Assembly: GCA_003550325.1 (NCBI GenBank)
Contig: QKWP01000229.1
Coordinates: 297,967-361,966 of the forward strand
Source of the DNA: Gigaspora rosea
Lineage: Eukaryota; Glomeromycota; Glomeromycetes; Diversisporales; Gigasporaceae
Length of the DNA stretch: 64,000 nucleotides
Direction: 5' to 3'
Shown: piece by piece, positions 36,000-48,036 of the stretch
Position numbering within the stretch: the stretch's first letter is position 1
Layout of the letters: each line of letters opens with the position of its first letter
Made by a program: the position numbers and the translations under genes
Notes under the pieces: model-generated
Database searches by the model: none
Told to the model about the DNA's origin: nothing
The model's input: the letters and a program-made list of their open reading frames with translations, nothing else

Positions 36000-36710
36000 A
36001 AAATCAATAAACAAAACAAAATGAAAATAAATAAATAAATAAATAAACATGTTTTTTTATTCACTTTATTATTATTATTATTATTTTTTTATTCTGATTT
36101 TTTTATTTAAAATTTGAAATAACAATAGAAAATGATAGTAGGAATAAAAGTAAATTTATGGTTATTCCCCATAATAAGGAATAATTGGAATTTACTTTTA
36201 TTCGCATGTATGTACTTATTTTTTTTTAATATTTTTTTTTAGTATTTTTTTTATCATTTTATTTTATTTTTTAAGAATAACTATGATTAATCAGGGAAAT
36301 TACCAGTTATACAGATTAGTGATCTGTGCATAAATACACTATAAGTATTTTTTTTTGTTTACATTGTTTTTTTTGTTTTTTTTGAAAACTAATTAATTTT
36401 TTTTTTAGCAACCACTTTGGTACCTTCTCTTCTCGTCTTGGATTTTTCGTTTGCTAGTGCATCATGAAGTCTTTGTATGTTGGAGCTGTTACTTGAAGTT
36501 AACGTATAATAGTGCTTAAATCGCTAATATGTTGAAGTCATCATATAGTAGTGCCTTTATTTGTATGTTAAAGTCATCGCCGTCGTCATATATTGTATCT
36601 TTGTCAGGTAGTGTTAATTTTGTGTTGGCATTTTTGACACACTACTAATCTCGCTAGATGGGTGTCACTTTTTTCTTTTGTTTTTTCTTTTTGTTTTATT
36701 CTTTATTAGC
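36000..36710. other. Low-complexity stretch with microsatellites
   Basis: It holds (aaat)n at 36024-36047, (tta)n at 36067-36087 and long T tracts. The stretch 36410-36690 is less AT-rich, with words such as ttgaagtcatc and gttggagctgtta, and is vaguely like the core of the 3337-4850 element. No gene. Confidence 0.4.
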
Positions 36711-36712
36711 TT

Positions 36713-37475
36713 TATCAGGAAAATAAATAAGGCACAGATCTGCACAAATCTGTGACCCTGGAAAATTTTACAAATTTTGCAATTACATGTGATTCAGTAG
36801 TCCAAATTTAGTGCTTTTGGTACCATTCGATTCGTCTCGATGAAACAGATCGAATAGTACCAAATCATTGAATTCCAATCACTAGAACACAAGAAAATCC
36901 TATTTATGTGAATTTTATAAACATCGAATGATCTTGTCAACCAGTGGTCCAAATTTAATGATTTTGGTACCATTTGATTCCTCTCAATGAGACAGTTTGA
37001 CTGGTACCAAAACGTCAAAATTGGATTACTGGTTAACAAGTTATTTGTAAAAAAATAATTTGCGATGCAGTTTTGCGCAAAAATTTAAAAAAGAAATTTA
37101 AATTTCTGTGCAAAACTGTACTGCAAATCATTTTTTACAAATAAATTGTTAACCAGTAATCCAATTTTGAGTTTTTGGGACCATTAGAACTGTCTCATCA
37201 AGAGAAATTAAATGGTACCAAAATCATTAAATTTAGACTACTAGTTAGCAAGATCGTTCAATATTTATAAAATTCACATAAATGGGATTTTCTTGTATTC
37301 TAGTAATTGGAATTCAATGATTTTAGTACCATTTGATCTGTTTTATCAAGACAAATCGAATGGTACCAAAATCGTTAAATTTGGACTACTAGATCACAAG
37401 TTATTGCAAAATTTGTTAAAATTTTTCAGGGTTACAGATTTGTGCAGATTTGTGCCTTATTTATTTTCCTGATAT
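36713..37475. mobile_element. Foldback element, ~360-bp arms
   Basis: tcaggaaaataaataaggca...gggt-type termini pair across the whole 760 bp. Paired landmarks are ggcacagatctgcacaaatc against its complement at 37440-37460, gatcttgtcaaccagtggtc against gactactagttagcaagatc, and the centre gttttgcgcaaaaatt / aaatttctgtgcaaaac around 37085. Each arm has two copies of a tggtaccattygattc motif. Confidence 0.85.
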
Positions 37476-37504
37476 CTTGCTTACCTTCCTTTTAGTGTTG
37501 ATTT

Positions 37505-38831
37505 ATTATTAGTGGCATAGAGGGTGTGGCGATATAGAGAAGCTTTCGGGTTGTCACCCCAAGCGACAGGTCTAGAGTTCAAATCCCACTGGAGACGAAT
37601 TGAAAAATAGGCCTGTATTATAGTAACATTTGTTCATCGTTCGGTCGGGTATATTACCTGTAACCGTGGTACCACCATCTCGAATGGAAGCATTAGCGCA
37701 GTTGTATAAGTTATACAGACAAATCCAAGAGACCGGAACAACTGAAACACATCCCAAGCAAGGAGGTAAGGAAGCTCTTCCAACAGTACTACAGAAAACC
37801 GGGATTTTAGCTGGAGACCGAAGAACCGGACGGAAAAAGCCCTATAGCAAGAGGGGACACCAACCTGGCCACCGGAGTCATACCGGAGTAAAAGGACCTA
37901 TGTTTCAGAATTAGGTACCAAGGAGAGGGAGTCCGTTAGGCGCCTAAATCCAGCTAACCAATCCTTTCGGGCTAACTGGTTTGGTAGTTTGGGAGAGATT
38001 GGTAAAGGTTGAAAGAAGGGTCAGATGTGAGTACTGAGGATCGGAATGAACCTGTAAGGGCAAACGGAACTCACTAGCCAGTGAGAGGTGGAAGCATGGA
38101 GGCATGTACATGTCAAAACCCAACAGGCTCTGGGCGTACTCATATGGGAGTCTTCAGACACTAAGAAGTGCTGGGACCACCAATACGGGTATAGCTGGTA
38201 CAAGTGCATGTAGTGGTAACATGGTCCCCCTGAGCCTCATGATGCCAGCCAACTATATCTAGTACTGGAAGCATTTGCGAACAAGCCCGGTTACATTGTT
38301 ACCATAGAGAGAAGTACAGTTGTTCGCACATTACCAAATTCAGAACGTTGAATCCTAGGCCCTGAAGTTGCAGGAACCCGGCTAGTTATGGCAGCATGCA
38401 GGCTTGAGATACTTACCCAATGTGGTAGAGACAGCTGCATGGCTTGAGATACGAACTCCCAAGAAGTACGCCATTAGGGGATCTCAGGTACACCAATCTA
38501 GAAGCACAAAGCGCCTACCTAGCAACATACACCAAATTGGAAGTGATGATACTAGGTAGTGTGAGTAAAGTGACGGATATGTGAATACCAATTGTTGGTC
38601 AGAGAAGGACGTACAAACCAGATCAGTCATATAAATAGGAATATGGAAGGCTCTGGTGGGTTTTAGCCGTGGATAAATAGTTGTATTACCTAAAAGTCCT
38701 AGTTCCAATACTTGTATATAATATGTATGTACTTCGGCAATATGTCAACTTACTTAAATATTAATAAAAGTTTGGGGCAGGAGCTTCACCCGGGGTTCCT
38801 CCTAATATAAAAAAAAATTATTAGTGGCATA
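37505..38831 (+). mobile_element. tRNA-headed retroposon with poly-A tail and 15-bp target duplication
   Basis: The body is 37520-38816, flanked by the perfect direct repeat ATTATTAGTGGCATA (37505-37519 and 38817-38831) and ending in an A9 tail, so target-primed insertion is clear. The head has a near-A-box (TGGCGATATAG, 37527-37537) and a B-box match (GTTCAAATC, 37577-37585) about 40 bp apart, as in tRNA-derived SINEs. At ~1.3 kb it is long for a SINE and much less AT-rich than the region. A 94-codon frame (37630-37914) has no recognisable domain. A 5'-truncated, opposite-strand copy of its 3' end is at 39430-39565. It could be a SINE with a long body or an internally deleted LINE. Confidence 0.8.
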
Positions 38832-38924
38832 AATTTTCTTTGGTGTTATTGTTTTAGTACTGTCATTACCGGAGTCACACTGTTATAGTACCGTTATCAT
38901 TTTACTTCATCCTGTCTAAAAGCA

Positions 38925-39330
38925 TAAATCATGTGAGGAACTTTTTAGTGATCTTTTATATTGATGTTTGGTTGGTTAGTTAGTTAGATTTAGGGTTATA
39001 GTTAGGATTAGATGGTTTTGATTTAGGGCTATGTTAGTTTTGATTAGGGTTAGGGTTAGAGGTTCTGTTACTATGGAACAATTTTTGTTTGACCAAGTAT
39101 ATTTATCACATAACAATGTTTTAGAATGTTTGTTAAACAATGATTTTATTATAAATTAATTTTAATAAATGTCATGAATCATAATTAAAAGAAATGTAAG
39201 TTTCTATTTAACCCTCTAAATCCAACTTATTATAAACTCTACTCTAAAACTTAAAAATTTGATAAATTTATCTAAATCCGATTATGCATTTTTATTGGTC
39301 GGTATGCAAATTGTGTAATAGTGATTTCCC
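38925..39330 (+). mobile_element. Possible TTAGGG-family MITE remnant
   Basis: Contains tagttagatttagggttata, attagggttagggttagagg (39045-39064) and related words; the ends are not resolved. Confidence 0.35.
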
Positions 39331-39429
39331 CAGTTAAGATTAGCAATTCTCTTATTTTTTATTTTTATTTTTTTATTATTATTATTTTTTTGTTTTATTT
39401 AGATCGAATTTTTTTATTTTCTTTTATTT

Positions 39430-39565
39430 TTTTTTAATATTAGAAGTATAGCTCTTGCCCCAAACTTTTATTAATACTTAAGTAGATTGACATATTAATG
39501 CCATAAATATATACATATTATATACAAGTATTGAGACTAGGACTTCAGACTATAAACACTAGTTG
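39430..39565 (-). mobile_element. 5'-truncated copy of the 37.5-kb retroposon
   Basis: The reverse complement matches the last ~130 bp of the 37520-38816 element (agtcctag, caatacttgtatataatatg, attaataaaagtttggggca) and ends in an A-rich tail (39429-39437). Severe 5' truncation is typical of LINE-type retroposition. Confidence 0.75.
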
Positions 39566-39845
39566 AAATTTTTTAATATGATAGGCCGATATAAAAAGAT
39601 TAAAGGCAATATGTAACAAACCAAATATTATAAAATCGGGTAAAAGATATTTGACTAATTAATATAACCATATAAATATCTGCTATCTGATATCTTGTTG
39701 GCATATTAATTTTTTAAAATATAAACCAAAAAAAGGCTGATATTATTAAAGTTTATATAACAACTAAATATCAGCTTATAATATAAACTGATATTCTAGT
39801 AAACAGCTACATTATAAAAAGATATAATACTGAGTAGTTAAACTG

Positions 39846-40380
39846 TTAATTGGTGATCCGCGAGTCAACCAGCAAGTGGTCATAGTGAAACGTGATGTGG
39901 ATTACTTATAAAAATTAGGGGTTTGCGAATGTGGAGTGCACACATCTAAAACTTTTTTATACTAAGTTAATCACTCTTCTGACTTAAGAGACTTTTGTAG
40001 AGCTCGTCAAGACGCATCTAATGGTGGGTAGTGCGTCAAAATCGGCCTGGTGGGTGCTGAGATATCTTTAAAAAACGTTTCTTTTACTATATAAATTTCT
40101 TTGCAAACAATATTATTGTTTGTAAAGAAATTTACATAGTAAAAGAAACGTTTTTTAAAGATATCTCAGCACCCACCAGGCCGATTTTGACGCTCTACCC
40201 ACCATTAGATGCGTCTTGACGAGCTCTACAAAAGTCTCTTAAGTCAGAAGAGTGATTAACTTAGTATAAAAAAGTTTTAAATATGTGCATTCCACATTCG
40301 AAAAACCCTAATTTCTATAAGTAATCCGCGTTATTTTTCACTATGACCACTCTCTGGTTGACTCGCGGATCACCAATTAA
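39846..40380. mobile_element. Near-perfect 535-bp foldback element flanked by TTAA
   Basis: TTAA then TTGGTGATCCGCGAGTCAAC on the left; the exact complement then TTAA on the right. Arms of ~255 bp are almost identical: gacgcatctaatggtgggta pairs with its complement at 40194-40215, gtttcttttactat pairs near the centre, and the dyad is about gcaaacaatattattgtttg (40103-40122). TTAA at both edges fits a piggyBac-type target duplication. It splits an AT-rich repeat region. Confidence 0.85.
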
Positions 40381-40473
40381 TTATAATTAAAATTTATGCT
40401 GATATTTTATTATTTTATGTTGATATATAACGATAAATTAGTGATATTATATGCTTCTTAATAATATATTACT

Positions 40474-41046
40474 GATTCTATTAATTTATTTTTTTAAACT
40501 AAATTAAGCCAATATTTGGTTGATTGATTTATTTTTCTATTTTCATTTTCTGATATATTTCTGATTATATACATTAATAGAAGATATTTTACTGATTTTA
40601 TTAATTATCGCTATTTAATCTTTAATTTAGACAGATAGGCAATGATATATACTGATATTTTTATGATATTATACATTATGCAAAGATATTTAATAGATTC
40701 TATTAATTTATTTTTTAAACTAAATTTAAGCTGATATTTGGTTGATTGATTTATTTTTCTATTTTCATTTTCTGATATATTTCTGATTATACACATTAAT
40801 AGAAGATATTTTACTAATTTTATTAATTATCGCTATTTAATTTTTATTTAGACAGATAGGCAATGATAGATACTGATATTTTTACAATATTATACATTAT
40901 ACAAAAATATTTAATAGATTCTATTAATTTATTTTTTTAAACTAAATTTAAGTCAATATTTGGTTAATTGATTTTTTTCTATTTTTGTTTTCTGATATAT
41001 TTTTAATTATACACATTAATAGAAGATATTTTACTGATTTTATTAA
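40474..41046. repeat. AT-rich tandem repeat, ~221-bp period, 2.6 copies
   Basis: Copies start at about 40474, 40696 and 40917 with gattctattaatttattttt and share cattaatagaagatatttta and gacagataggcaatgata. Confidence 0.85.
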
Positions 41047-41103
41047 TTGACCAGTTATAAAAATAGGATGTAATTCGGTTATTTACATATACTTATACAA
41101 TAA

Positions 41104-41295
41104 CTATAAATTATCTGATATATTATTATCTGAACCACTATCATCAGAATCACTGTTATCTGAACCACTATCACCAGAATCATTGTTATTCGAACTATTA
41201 TCATCAGAATCATAGTTATCTGAATTTTCACTTCCTGAACTAATACGGTTTGAAAATTCAGGCAGTGTTCTTCTCTATGTTTTATACTTTGCCAT
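41104..41295 (-). pseudogene. Acidic Ser/Asp/Asn-rich mini-ORF with internal TAG
   Basis: From ATG at 41295 (complement) the frame reads MAKYKT, then TAG at 41275-41277, then RRTLPEFSNRISSGSENSDN and an SD-repeat tail (DSGDSGSDNSDSDDSGSDNN) to a stop at 41104. The tail encodes four imperfect copies of SDxxDSDDSG. I do not recognise a family; acidic SD repeats occur in disordered nuclear proteins and transposon ORFs. The early TAG and 64-codon length suggest a relic. Confidence 0.4.
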
Positions 41296-41299
41296 GGAC

Positions 41300-42769
41300 G
41301 ATTTCTTGGTAATTATACTAGATTATACATAAGGACAAAATTATTTCAGGTTCTAAAACCTGAAATTAAAATTTGAAGACAAAATGTTTTTGACCTATTT
41401 TACTTAAAAGACGAAACTATTTGATACTTTTTTTGAATAGACGAAATTATAAGGAACATATCTATAGAAATTTTATTTGCTTTTCTTTATAAAAAATTTT
41501 AATTTTCTCTAATGAAGACAAAATAGGCCTTTTTTAAAAATCAATTTCGATAGCATCACTATACTATATTGACCAATTTCGGGTAAGGCCATATGGGATT
41601 GCTGTGTTCGTGGATCGACATATTTCTCTTGACATTTCAGGTACATACATACTACTTTTTTGTTTTGTATACAGATTTTTCTGAACTTTCTTTCGATGAC
41701 GACATTGTTATTTTACTATTATGGTTTTTATATTGGGTAAAATGTGTATTGATATTTTTGCAAGATTTTAGCAAGAAAATTTATGCTCAATTAGCATCTT
41801 AAATCTATATATATAAACAATTCAAAAATTTATGCATATCATAGATTTAATTACTGATCACTAATTAAATTATCAGAATTAATTTTTCTTGTAATATAAA
41901 TAAAACATGGAAATGATTACGCATTTAATAAATTCTCTTAAGAATGCATTTATTTTTTCTTTCTGGAAAATGTCAATTTCTTCTTTTTTAAAAAAAATAC
42001 AATAAAACACAAATATTTTTGTATAGCATTATTTTATAGCATTATAAAAAGCATTATACAAATATAGTAATGTTATAAGTACAGAAAGACTATTAATGAT
42101 ATGCATAGAAATCTTTGAATATTAACTGTTCACTAAATATCTTCTCAAAAGAAAAACAGTTGAAACCTTAAAGGTTGCGTCAAGATAAACACAAAACATT
42201 TAACAAAGTAAACTTTTATATACGAACAGTAGAAGATATAAGTAGAATTCTTAGAATACTTATGACTTAGACTGCATAAACATTTTAAATGAAACAAAAC
42301 TCTTCAGAAAGTACGTGTTATAACCATAACAAGGAAAAATAATCTTAATCACGAGAGCCAATATTCTATAAAATGTATATACCAAGTTTTTCACTCATAT
42401 CATTGCTATAATGAATGTATCTTCTCAAATAAAAATTTTTTTTTGAAAAAATAATACCAATTTTCAATTATTTAATCTAACTAAAACTATTCACATATCT
42501 TTCTAAAAAAAGGTAAATTATTTTCCTTTGCATATATTCCTAGTCAAAAATTATTGCATTTGTCTTTTACCTAAATATATTATAGAATTATACTACGTAC
42601 GTATATAATGTACGCAATATTAAAACTTTATCCGAATACGGAAAACAATGTCAAACATTTATAATCATGCATTAGAATGCATATAATGCTCGAGTAATCA
42701 AGAACAATACCAAACTCTAATAATCATATAAAATAAGATTGGTGCATTGTCAAGTGAAAGCTATATTAT
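41300..42769. other. AT-rich stretch including part of a dispersed repeat
   Basis: 41300-42480 has nothing supported. From about 42490, cacatatctttctaa begins a copy of the repeat also present at 49285-49650. It continues across the MULE into 47311-47465. Confidence 0.5.
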
Positions 42770-42871
42770 TTTAATATAGAATTTTTCTAACTATAATCCA
42801 TAGTGATGATCACCACTATCACGTGATGTTACACAAATAGAATTTATTATGTACATGCAAAATTATGCAAA

Positions 42872-43175
42872 TACATATTATATGTCATGTGCTAGCTGCG
42901 AGCATTAGCGAGCAGCTAGCCGTTTACCTGCGGTGCTTTTTACTAAAAATCCTAGTATCTAACAACTTTCTCAGAAAATATCATTCATTATACAAAATAC
43001 CCAATGTATAAAAAAAAAGTGAATAAATCCCACATGGATATGTATCATGTGCTAGCTGCTCGCTATGGCTCGCAGCTAGCCGTTTACTTGCGGTGCTTTT
43101 TACTAAAAATCCTAGCATTTAACAACTTTCTCAGAAAACATCATTCATCATACGAAATATTTAATGCATACCTAC
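42872..43175. repeat. 160-bp tandem duplication with oppositely oriented hairpins
   Basis: catgtgctagctg...cagctagccgttta, then cggtgctttttactaaaaat, cctag.atttaacaactttc and cagaaaacatcattcat-type sequence, occur twice. Each copy has a 30-bp hairpin, 42891-42920 and 43051-43080. The core of the second is the reverse complement of the first, apart from one or two bases. Confidence 0.85.
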
Positions 43176-44052
43176 GTTTTAATATAGCAATAATAAGAAT
43201 CATAATAAAAAAAAAGCGGTTTTACTTTCTTTTTTGACTGTACTCAAATGGTTTCTATATATATAAGTTCATTCTACCACGTTATATCGTTCATTCAGAC
43301 CAATATGATCGTTAGTTATCTTTACATATAGAAAATACTTTATGGAAAATGCGCAACTAAACTATCAAGTGAATGCTGATTCATAAACGTTGAATTACAA
43401 GAATTACGAAAGGTTTATTACATTTAATATGGCCAAATATGGCCTACAACCAAAAATCGCAAAATCATATATTGCTAAGCCTACACTACACATCTCTTAA
43501 TAAAAAACTGCGAAATATAATTACAGTACGTATAATAGCTTCAATTCTTGCCTTTATGAATTGCTTTAAACAACATTGTTCCTTACTAGTTTCTAAAGTC
43601 TGATCCCTTTGCTATTAATCGATTCAAGCTTTAGGAGGCAAAAAAATTTCATTATCGAACTTATAATGCCCATGCCTGTTAGTGACCTAAACTCATAACT
43701 ATCAACAAAAAGATGTATAAGTATACCAATACCAATAAAGAAAACAAGCGAGAAAATTATTAATACTTATCTAATGCTGTACAATATCATATGAATTAAT
43801 GTGCTACTTCATATTAGAATATACCATTGCTGCTTAAAAATAAACTTCGTTAATAAAGTTTGAGTCATTAACTACATATCAAAATTAATGACTAATAGTA
43901 GAATAGTAGACAAGATTTTGATATTTCATGACTTATTCTCAAACCAAATATTCACGATCATATATCACAGTTGCAAATGTGTTATGAATTTTGCTTTGGC
44001 GCTTACATATGCTTTTACTATATACATGACTATTTGAATTATGAAAAATACC

Positions 44053-46646
44053 CTACTCTACGCTATCGTTATTCTGTTTGCATGTACATGCGTTATGTCC
44101 TGACCCGCCACAAATGTTACAAACATATTTTCTTCTATTTTCACCCATAGCATGACTGTTATTTGGATTAATATTTGAAAAAGATATCCGTAAATTGGGA
44201 TCCTGAGGATTCATTGCATGATGAATATGTGCTGATCCGTCATGACTTTGGTTCTCTGAAGAACTTTTTAATCTTTTTGTTAAGGCCGTCCATGATGCTT
44301 TGTAACTAAGAGATTATTTATGATCGTCAATCCTAGTTGATCAGAACCGCTTTCAACGTTAATATTCATCTTCTTGTCAACAAAAAGAGTGATCATATTA
44401 ATCAACTCTTCATCAAATCCAAAATCCAACACAAGATTAAGGGCCTTCTTCATCTTACCAAATCCCTTAGCATATCTAACTTTTTTATTACATAATTGTT
44501 GATTTGTTGTACTGTATGTATTAACGCCCCAAATTTATTTGATACTATGGAGATCTGGAACAATTATTTCAGTTGCCTGTTGTTGAAACGTTGTTGAAAT
44601 CATAATGCTTTGCCGTTGCAAAATCTCTAAGCCCGTATTCTGAAGATTATCCCAGTACCAACGCCTTGCCAATAACCCAATATGAAATGTTGCTATTTTT
44701 GTTCACTTGAAAAAAATGCGCACAAACTATGCTACGTTTTATAATAGCTATGCAAGTGCAAAGATGCCTGTCATCGGTTAATAATATCACGTAGTGTTTG
44801 TAAACCGTAGATAAGCCTATAATTTCCCATATTTCAATGATGTCATTAAGATTAAAGTTTCTTATTAAAGCCATTAAAGAGATCTGTGGTCTATCAAGCT
44901 GATCTTTTAGAAAACTGTTATCATAATCTAAATAAACCTATAAAAAAACAAGTTTAAAAAAATCAAATTAAATAAAGAACACAAGAAGCAAACGATAAAA
45001 CCTGTAATCCTTGAATATCGTCTCTTGAACGTAACTGTGCTCGATATAAGAGAGACCCAATAATTTGTTGCTGTTGCAAAGCTAGTATATGAGGTGTTAA
45101 ACATGATTTCAATACCTTAACGACTTTTGGAAATACAGATTTAATTATCGAGAGGGCTTAGTAGTTGTTATGTCATGCCCATTTGGATTCATTGTCTAGG
45201 AGAATCTGTATGTGCTGATAAAGTTCATGCAACGAAGAGGTCCTTTTTACACCTTCCTTAATTAATCGATTCATTACTTCAACGCGTTGGGTACTTTGGA
45301 TACCCGCTGTAAAAAATTTCAACTGATAGCATCAAGCCCATAATCTGATACAGCCTTGTAATGTTCTATTAAGATAATCATGAGCTTGTGGATACTTATT
45401 CAATAAGTGTGACCAACGCCTATAAAAATCTTCCTCGAACGTGCTATTTCGTGTATGCAGAAACTCACTATAAAACTCATTAAACTGCTTCCTGAGTTTA
45501 CCTCGTAAATTTTTACGGATATTTTCCTGTATATGAAAGATGCATAGAAAATGCCGTGTAGTAGGTAGTTTTGTGGAAATGACATTACTCAAAGCAGGGT
45601 CAGTGTCAGAAAATAAAGCCACTGGTGATATATTATTAGTTGCATTTCTAAAACATTCCAAAAACTATTCATATGATTCAGTGGTTTCATCTTATGATAG
45701 CGCTTGAGCCACCAGCCTAGTTTTGGTGTTGTTGTCAATTATTACTAAAAGAGTGAGGTACATATCGAACCAGTCGTCTTACAGGTATTGTCTGTTTGGA
45801 CTATATCAATATAGTGGATCAACTGCTGTTGTTGTAATGGCGACATCCAGAACAACTCTATTAGCCGATTGTCGTATGGGTCTAGTCGAGTATTAACGAT
45901 CCAACCAGAGTCCTCGTTTTTTAGCTGCAACAAATCTTCTACAAACCGTTGTACTTCTCGATGACATTTGCTAGATGTAGTCTGAAACTTTTGAATAGCA
46001 TTGTAGAGATTGGGTTTATGAATCGTATAATCATGAAATTTTGCCGTCAAAAGTGGGAATATTTGCTTAGACCCCATATTCCCCTTTGTAACATAAAATT
46101 TTATCTTTTCCATAATTTCAGGTGTTAATTTTCTATATTTAGGTGCATATAACGCAACATCAGGCTCCATTCGATGGTTATGCTCCCCTATAATGCTTGT
46201 AATAATAACATTAGCGATTGATTTTGGCTTTGATAAGTTTATATGCCATGGGCATGCAATCTTCCCTGAATTTTGATTTTGTTGACGAGCAAAATCAATG
46301 ACTTGATTGCTAATATTCCCCCAGAATGGGTACACTCAAACGTGTGTCATCTAACTTCGCCATCATTACTCATTACCCTCTTTCGATGCAAAGAAAAACC
46401 TGCAGCCTTAGCATAATTGTTGAGGCGTTCCTCAGCTAAGTCCCATGAATCAAATGAAGCTCCTACTGAAAGTTGAAGGTCCTGTTCTACTTCTACAATT
46501 GATTCTGTTGCTTCATTTATTTCAGAAATTGCTAACCCTTCACTTATATTACTTGCAGTTTCAAGATCGATCGAAGGACTATGTGGTGATGTTGAAAAAC
46601 TAATATCTAATACTTCTAAAAAAATGCTTACAGATAACCAGTTCAT
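44053..46646 (-). pseudogene. MULE transposase, inactivated
   Basis: Recognisable parts in order on the minus strand: a FAR1-like N-terminal segment (SWDLAEERLNNYAKAAGFSL, ~46450); a second FAR1-like part with CPWHINL and VIITSIIGEHNHRMEP (~46250-46150); DDE first acidic residue in DIVQTDNTCKTT (~45790); second in ALFSDTDPALSNVI (~45610) with the H..CIFHI element after it; FTAGIQSTQRVEVMNRLIK (~45290); a SWIM zinc finger, CTCIAIIKRSIVCAHFF (~44760); and a C-terminal zinc knuckle CNICGGSGHNACTC ending at TAG 44053. A short intron lies at about 44943-45000. Lesions: frameshifts near 46370-46340 and 45785, in-frame stops TAA and TAG between 45710 and 45660 (the TAG sits where tryptophan is expected), and a stop after SKWA (~45165). 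It would have cut and pasted the surrounding element; it is now inactive. Confidence 0.85.
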
Positions 46647-46689
46647 ATTTCAATATGCCGTAATGAAATAATTCTAAAAACTTACCTTC

Positions 46690-46915
46690 CATAATTTCCT
46701 TGTAGATACGAATGCAGTTAGTAAAGAAGACACATTGCAAGGAAAAATAACAAAGCAAAAGAGCGAGAGAATACAGCAGAGCAAGGAACCACAACAGAGC
46801 AAAAGCAAAAGAACACGGCAAAGCAAGAAAACACGGCAAAGCAAGAGAGCAAGAGAACGCAACAGAACAAGAACACAAGAGAAATGATAAAACAAGAGCA
46901 AGAGAGAACAGTTGG
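46690..46915. repeat. Purine-rich low-complexity tract
   Basis: Runs of gcaagagagcaagaga and aacacggcaaagcaag-type words upstream of the transposase. The Cys/Leu-rich open frames on the complement are by-products. Confidence 0.7.
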
Positions 46916-47490
46916 AAAATAGTAGCTAATGGGAGTGCGAAAATGAACGAAAAACTGGATAATAAAAAATAGTAGTGAAAAAAAGTTGAATTAAGTTGTC
47001 AATGAAGTAATAAAAAGATGCGACGCATCATTAAATATGCTCAAAGAGCACTTAGAAAAGAAAATATACTATTGAAAGAAAATAAATAACAGAATAAATA
47101 AGCAATTTTAAAATTGAGAGGTGATTAAAGTAAGTCAATGTTAGTAATGCAGTAATGCTGTAATGCAGTAATGTGAACGTCTTAGAAATCTTAGAAAGGT
47201 AAGTTAGAAATTGTTCTAACACGATCGATAGTGATGATCGATATAGTATTAATCACGTGATCTCATGTGATAGTGGTGATCATCACCATGAGTGATTTTA
47301 ATTATATTTCTTTAATATAATTATTATTTATTTAATGATATTTAAGTAATATTAATTTAATATATATATATAATGCTCAAACTTCTATTTGAGTACAAAA
47401 GAATTCCAAAGAATAATGCAGAATATGTGATAATTTGGCTATTGATAATTTCTTTCACATATCTTGCTCTTATAATGATATTAATATAAG

Positions 47491-48036
47491 GGTTTAAGAA
47501 TTTAGTGCACCCTGCACTGTAGTGCACTCTATAGTAACAAATACAAATACAACAATGATTAGAGTTAGGGTTAGAATTAGGATTAGGGTTAGAGTTAGGA
47601 TTGGAGTTTCAAAATATTAGTAAAACCGCGAAAGGAGCATTTTTTGTTAGTAACACAACAGAGGTTACTCTAGAACCCCAGACATCTCTTATATAGGTCA
47701 TAACTGGATTTTGGCCAATTTTGACCTAATTTGCTAAAAATGACAAAATCTATTTATTTAAATAACTTTGATTCAGTAATCAAAATGAATGAACTTTTTT
47801 TTGTTAGATGCGCCTCACTGAGAGCTTCATTTTAAAAAAAAAGTTCATTCAAATTGGACCACTGGATGTCAAGATAATTGCCAAAAACTGATTTTTTGCT
47901 TTTCAAATTTTGGGGTTTTTGCTAAAATGCGTAACGTATGACCTCTGTACTACATGTTCGGGGTCCTTTACTCTAGTAAAATTTTGAGATACATAAAGAG
48001 GTGCACCGCAGTGCAGGTGCACTAAATTTTAAAACC
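47491..48036 (+). mobile_element. MITE of the TTAGGG family, 546 bp
   Basis: Left end ggtttaagaatttagtgcac, right end gtgcactaaattttaaaacc, inverted. Internal ttagagttagggttagaatt, ttagtaaaaccgcgaaagga and ttttttgttag match the family order. A second inner pair, aaaagttcattcaaattgga and its near-complement (~47780-47860), forms a hairpin. Flanking 9-mers do not match clearly. Confidence 0.65.

Larger units (their letters stand above)
42770..47319. mobile_element. Mutator-like element (MULE) with 9-bp target duplication
   Basis: The body is 42779-47310 (4,532 bp). The target duplication TTTAATATA lies at 42770-42778 and 47311-47319; 8-11 bp is typical of Mutator. Termini are inverted over ~50 bp, most clearly catagtgatgatcaccactat...cacgtgat on the left against atcacgtgat...atagtggtgatcatcaccatg on the right (complement). 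It holds a decayed transposase gene on the minus strand (44053-46646), a purine-rich low-complexity leader (46690-46915) and a 160-bp tandem duplication near the left end (42872-43175). A related repeat at 49285-49650 has the unoccupied site. Confidence 0.88.

Noticed and set aside
37630..37914. 94-codon frame inside the retroposon as a protein-coding gene
   Set aside because: No domain, and it lies within a pol-III-type non-coding element; it may be an ORF1 remnant at most.
39045..39064. True interstitial telomere
   Set aside because: Only two to three TTAGGG-like units occur, inside a MITE-family motif also present at other loci.
46600..46901. Cys/Leu-rich frames on the minus strand
   Set aside because: They are translations of a purine-rich low-complexity tract (gcaagaga-type words).
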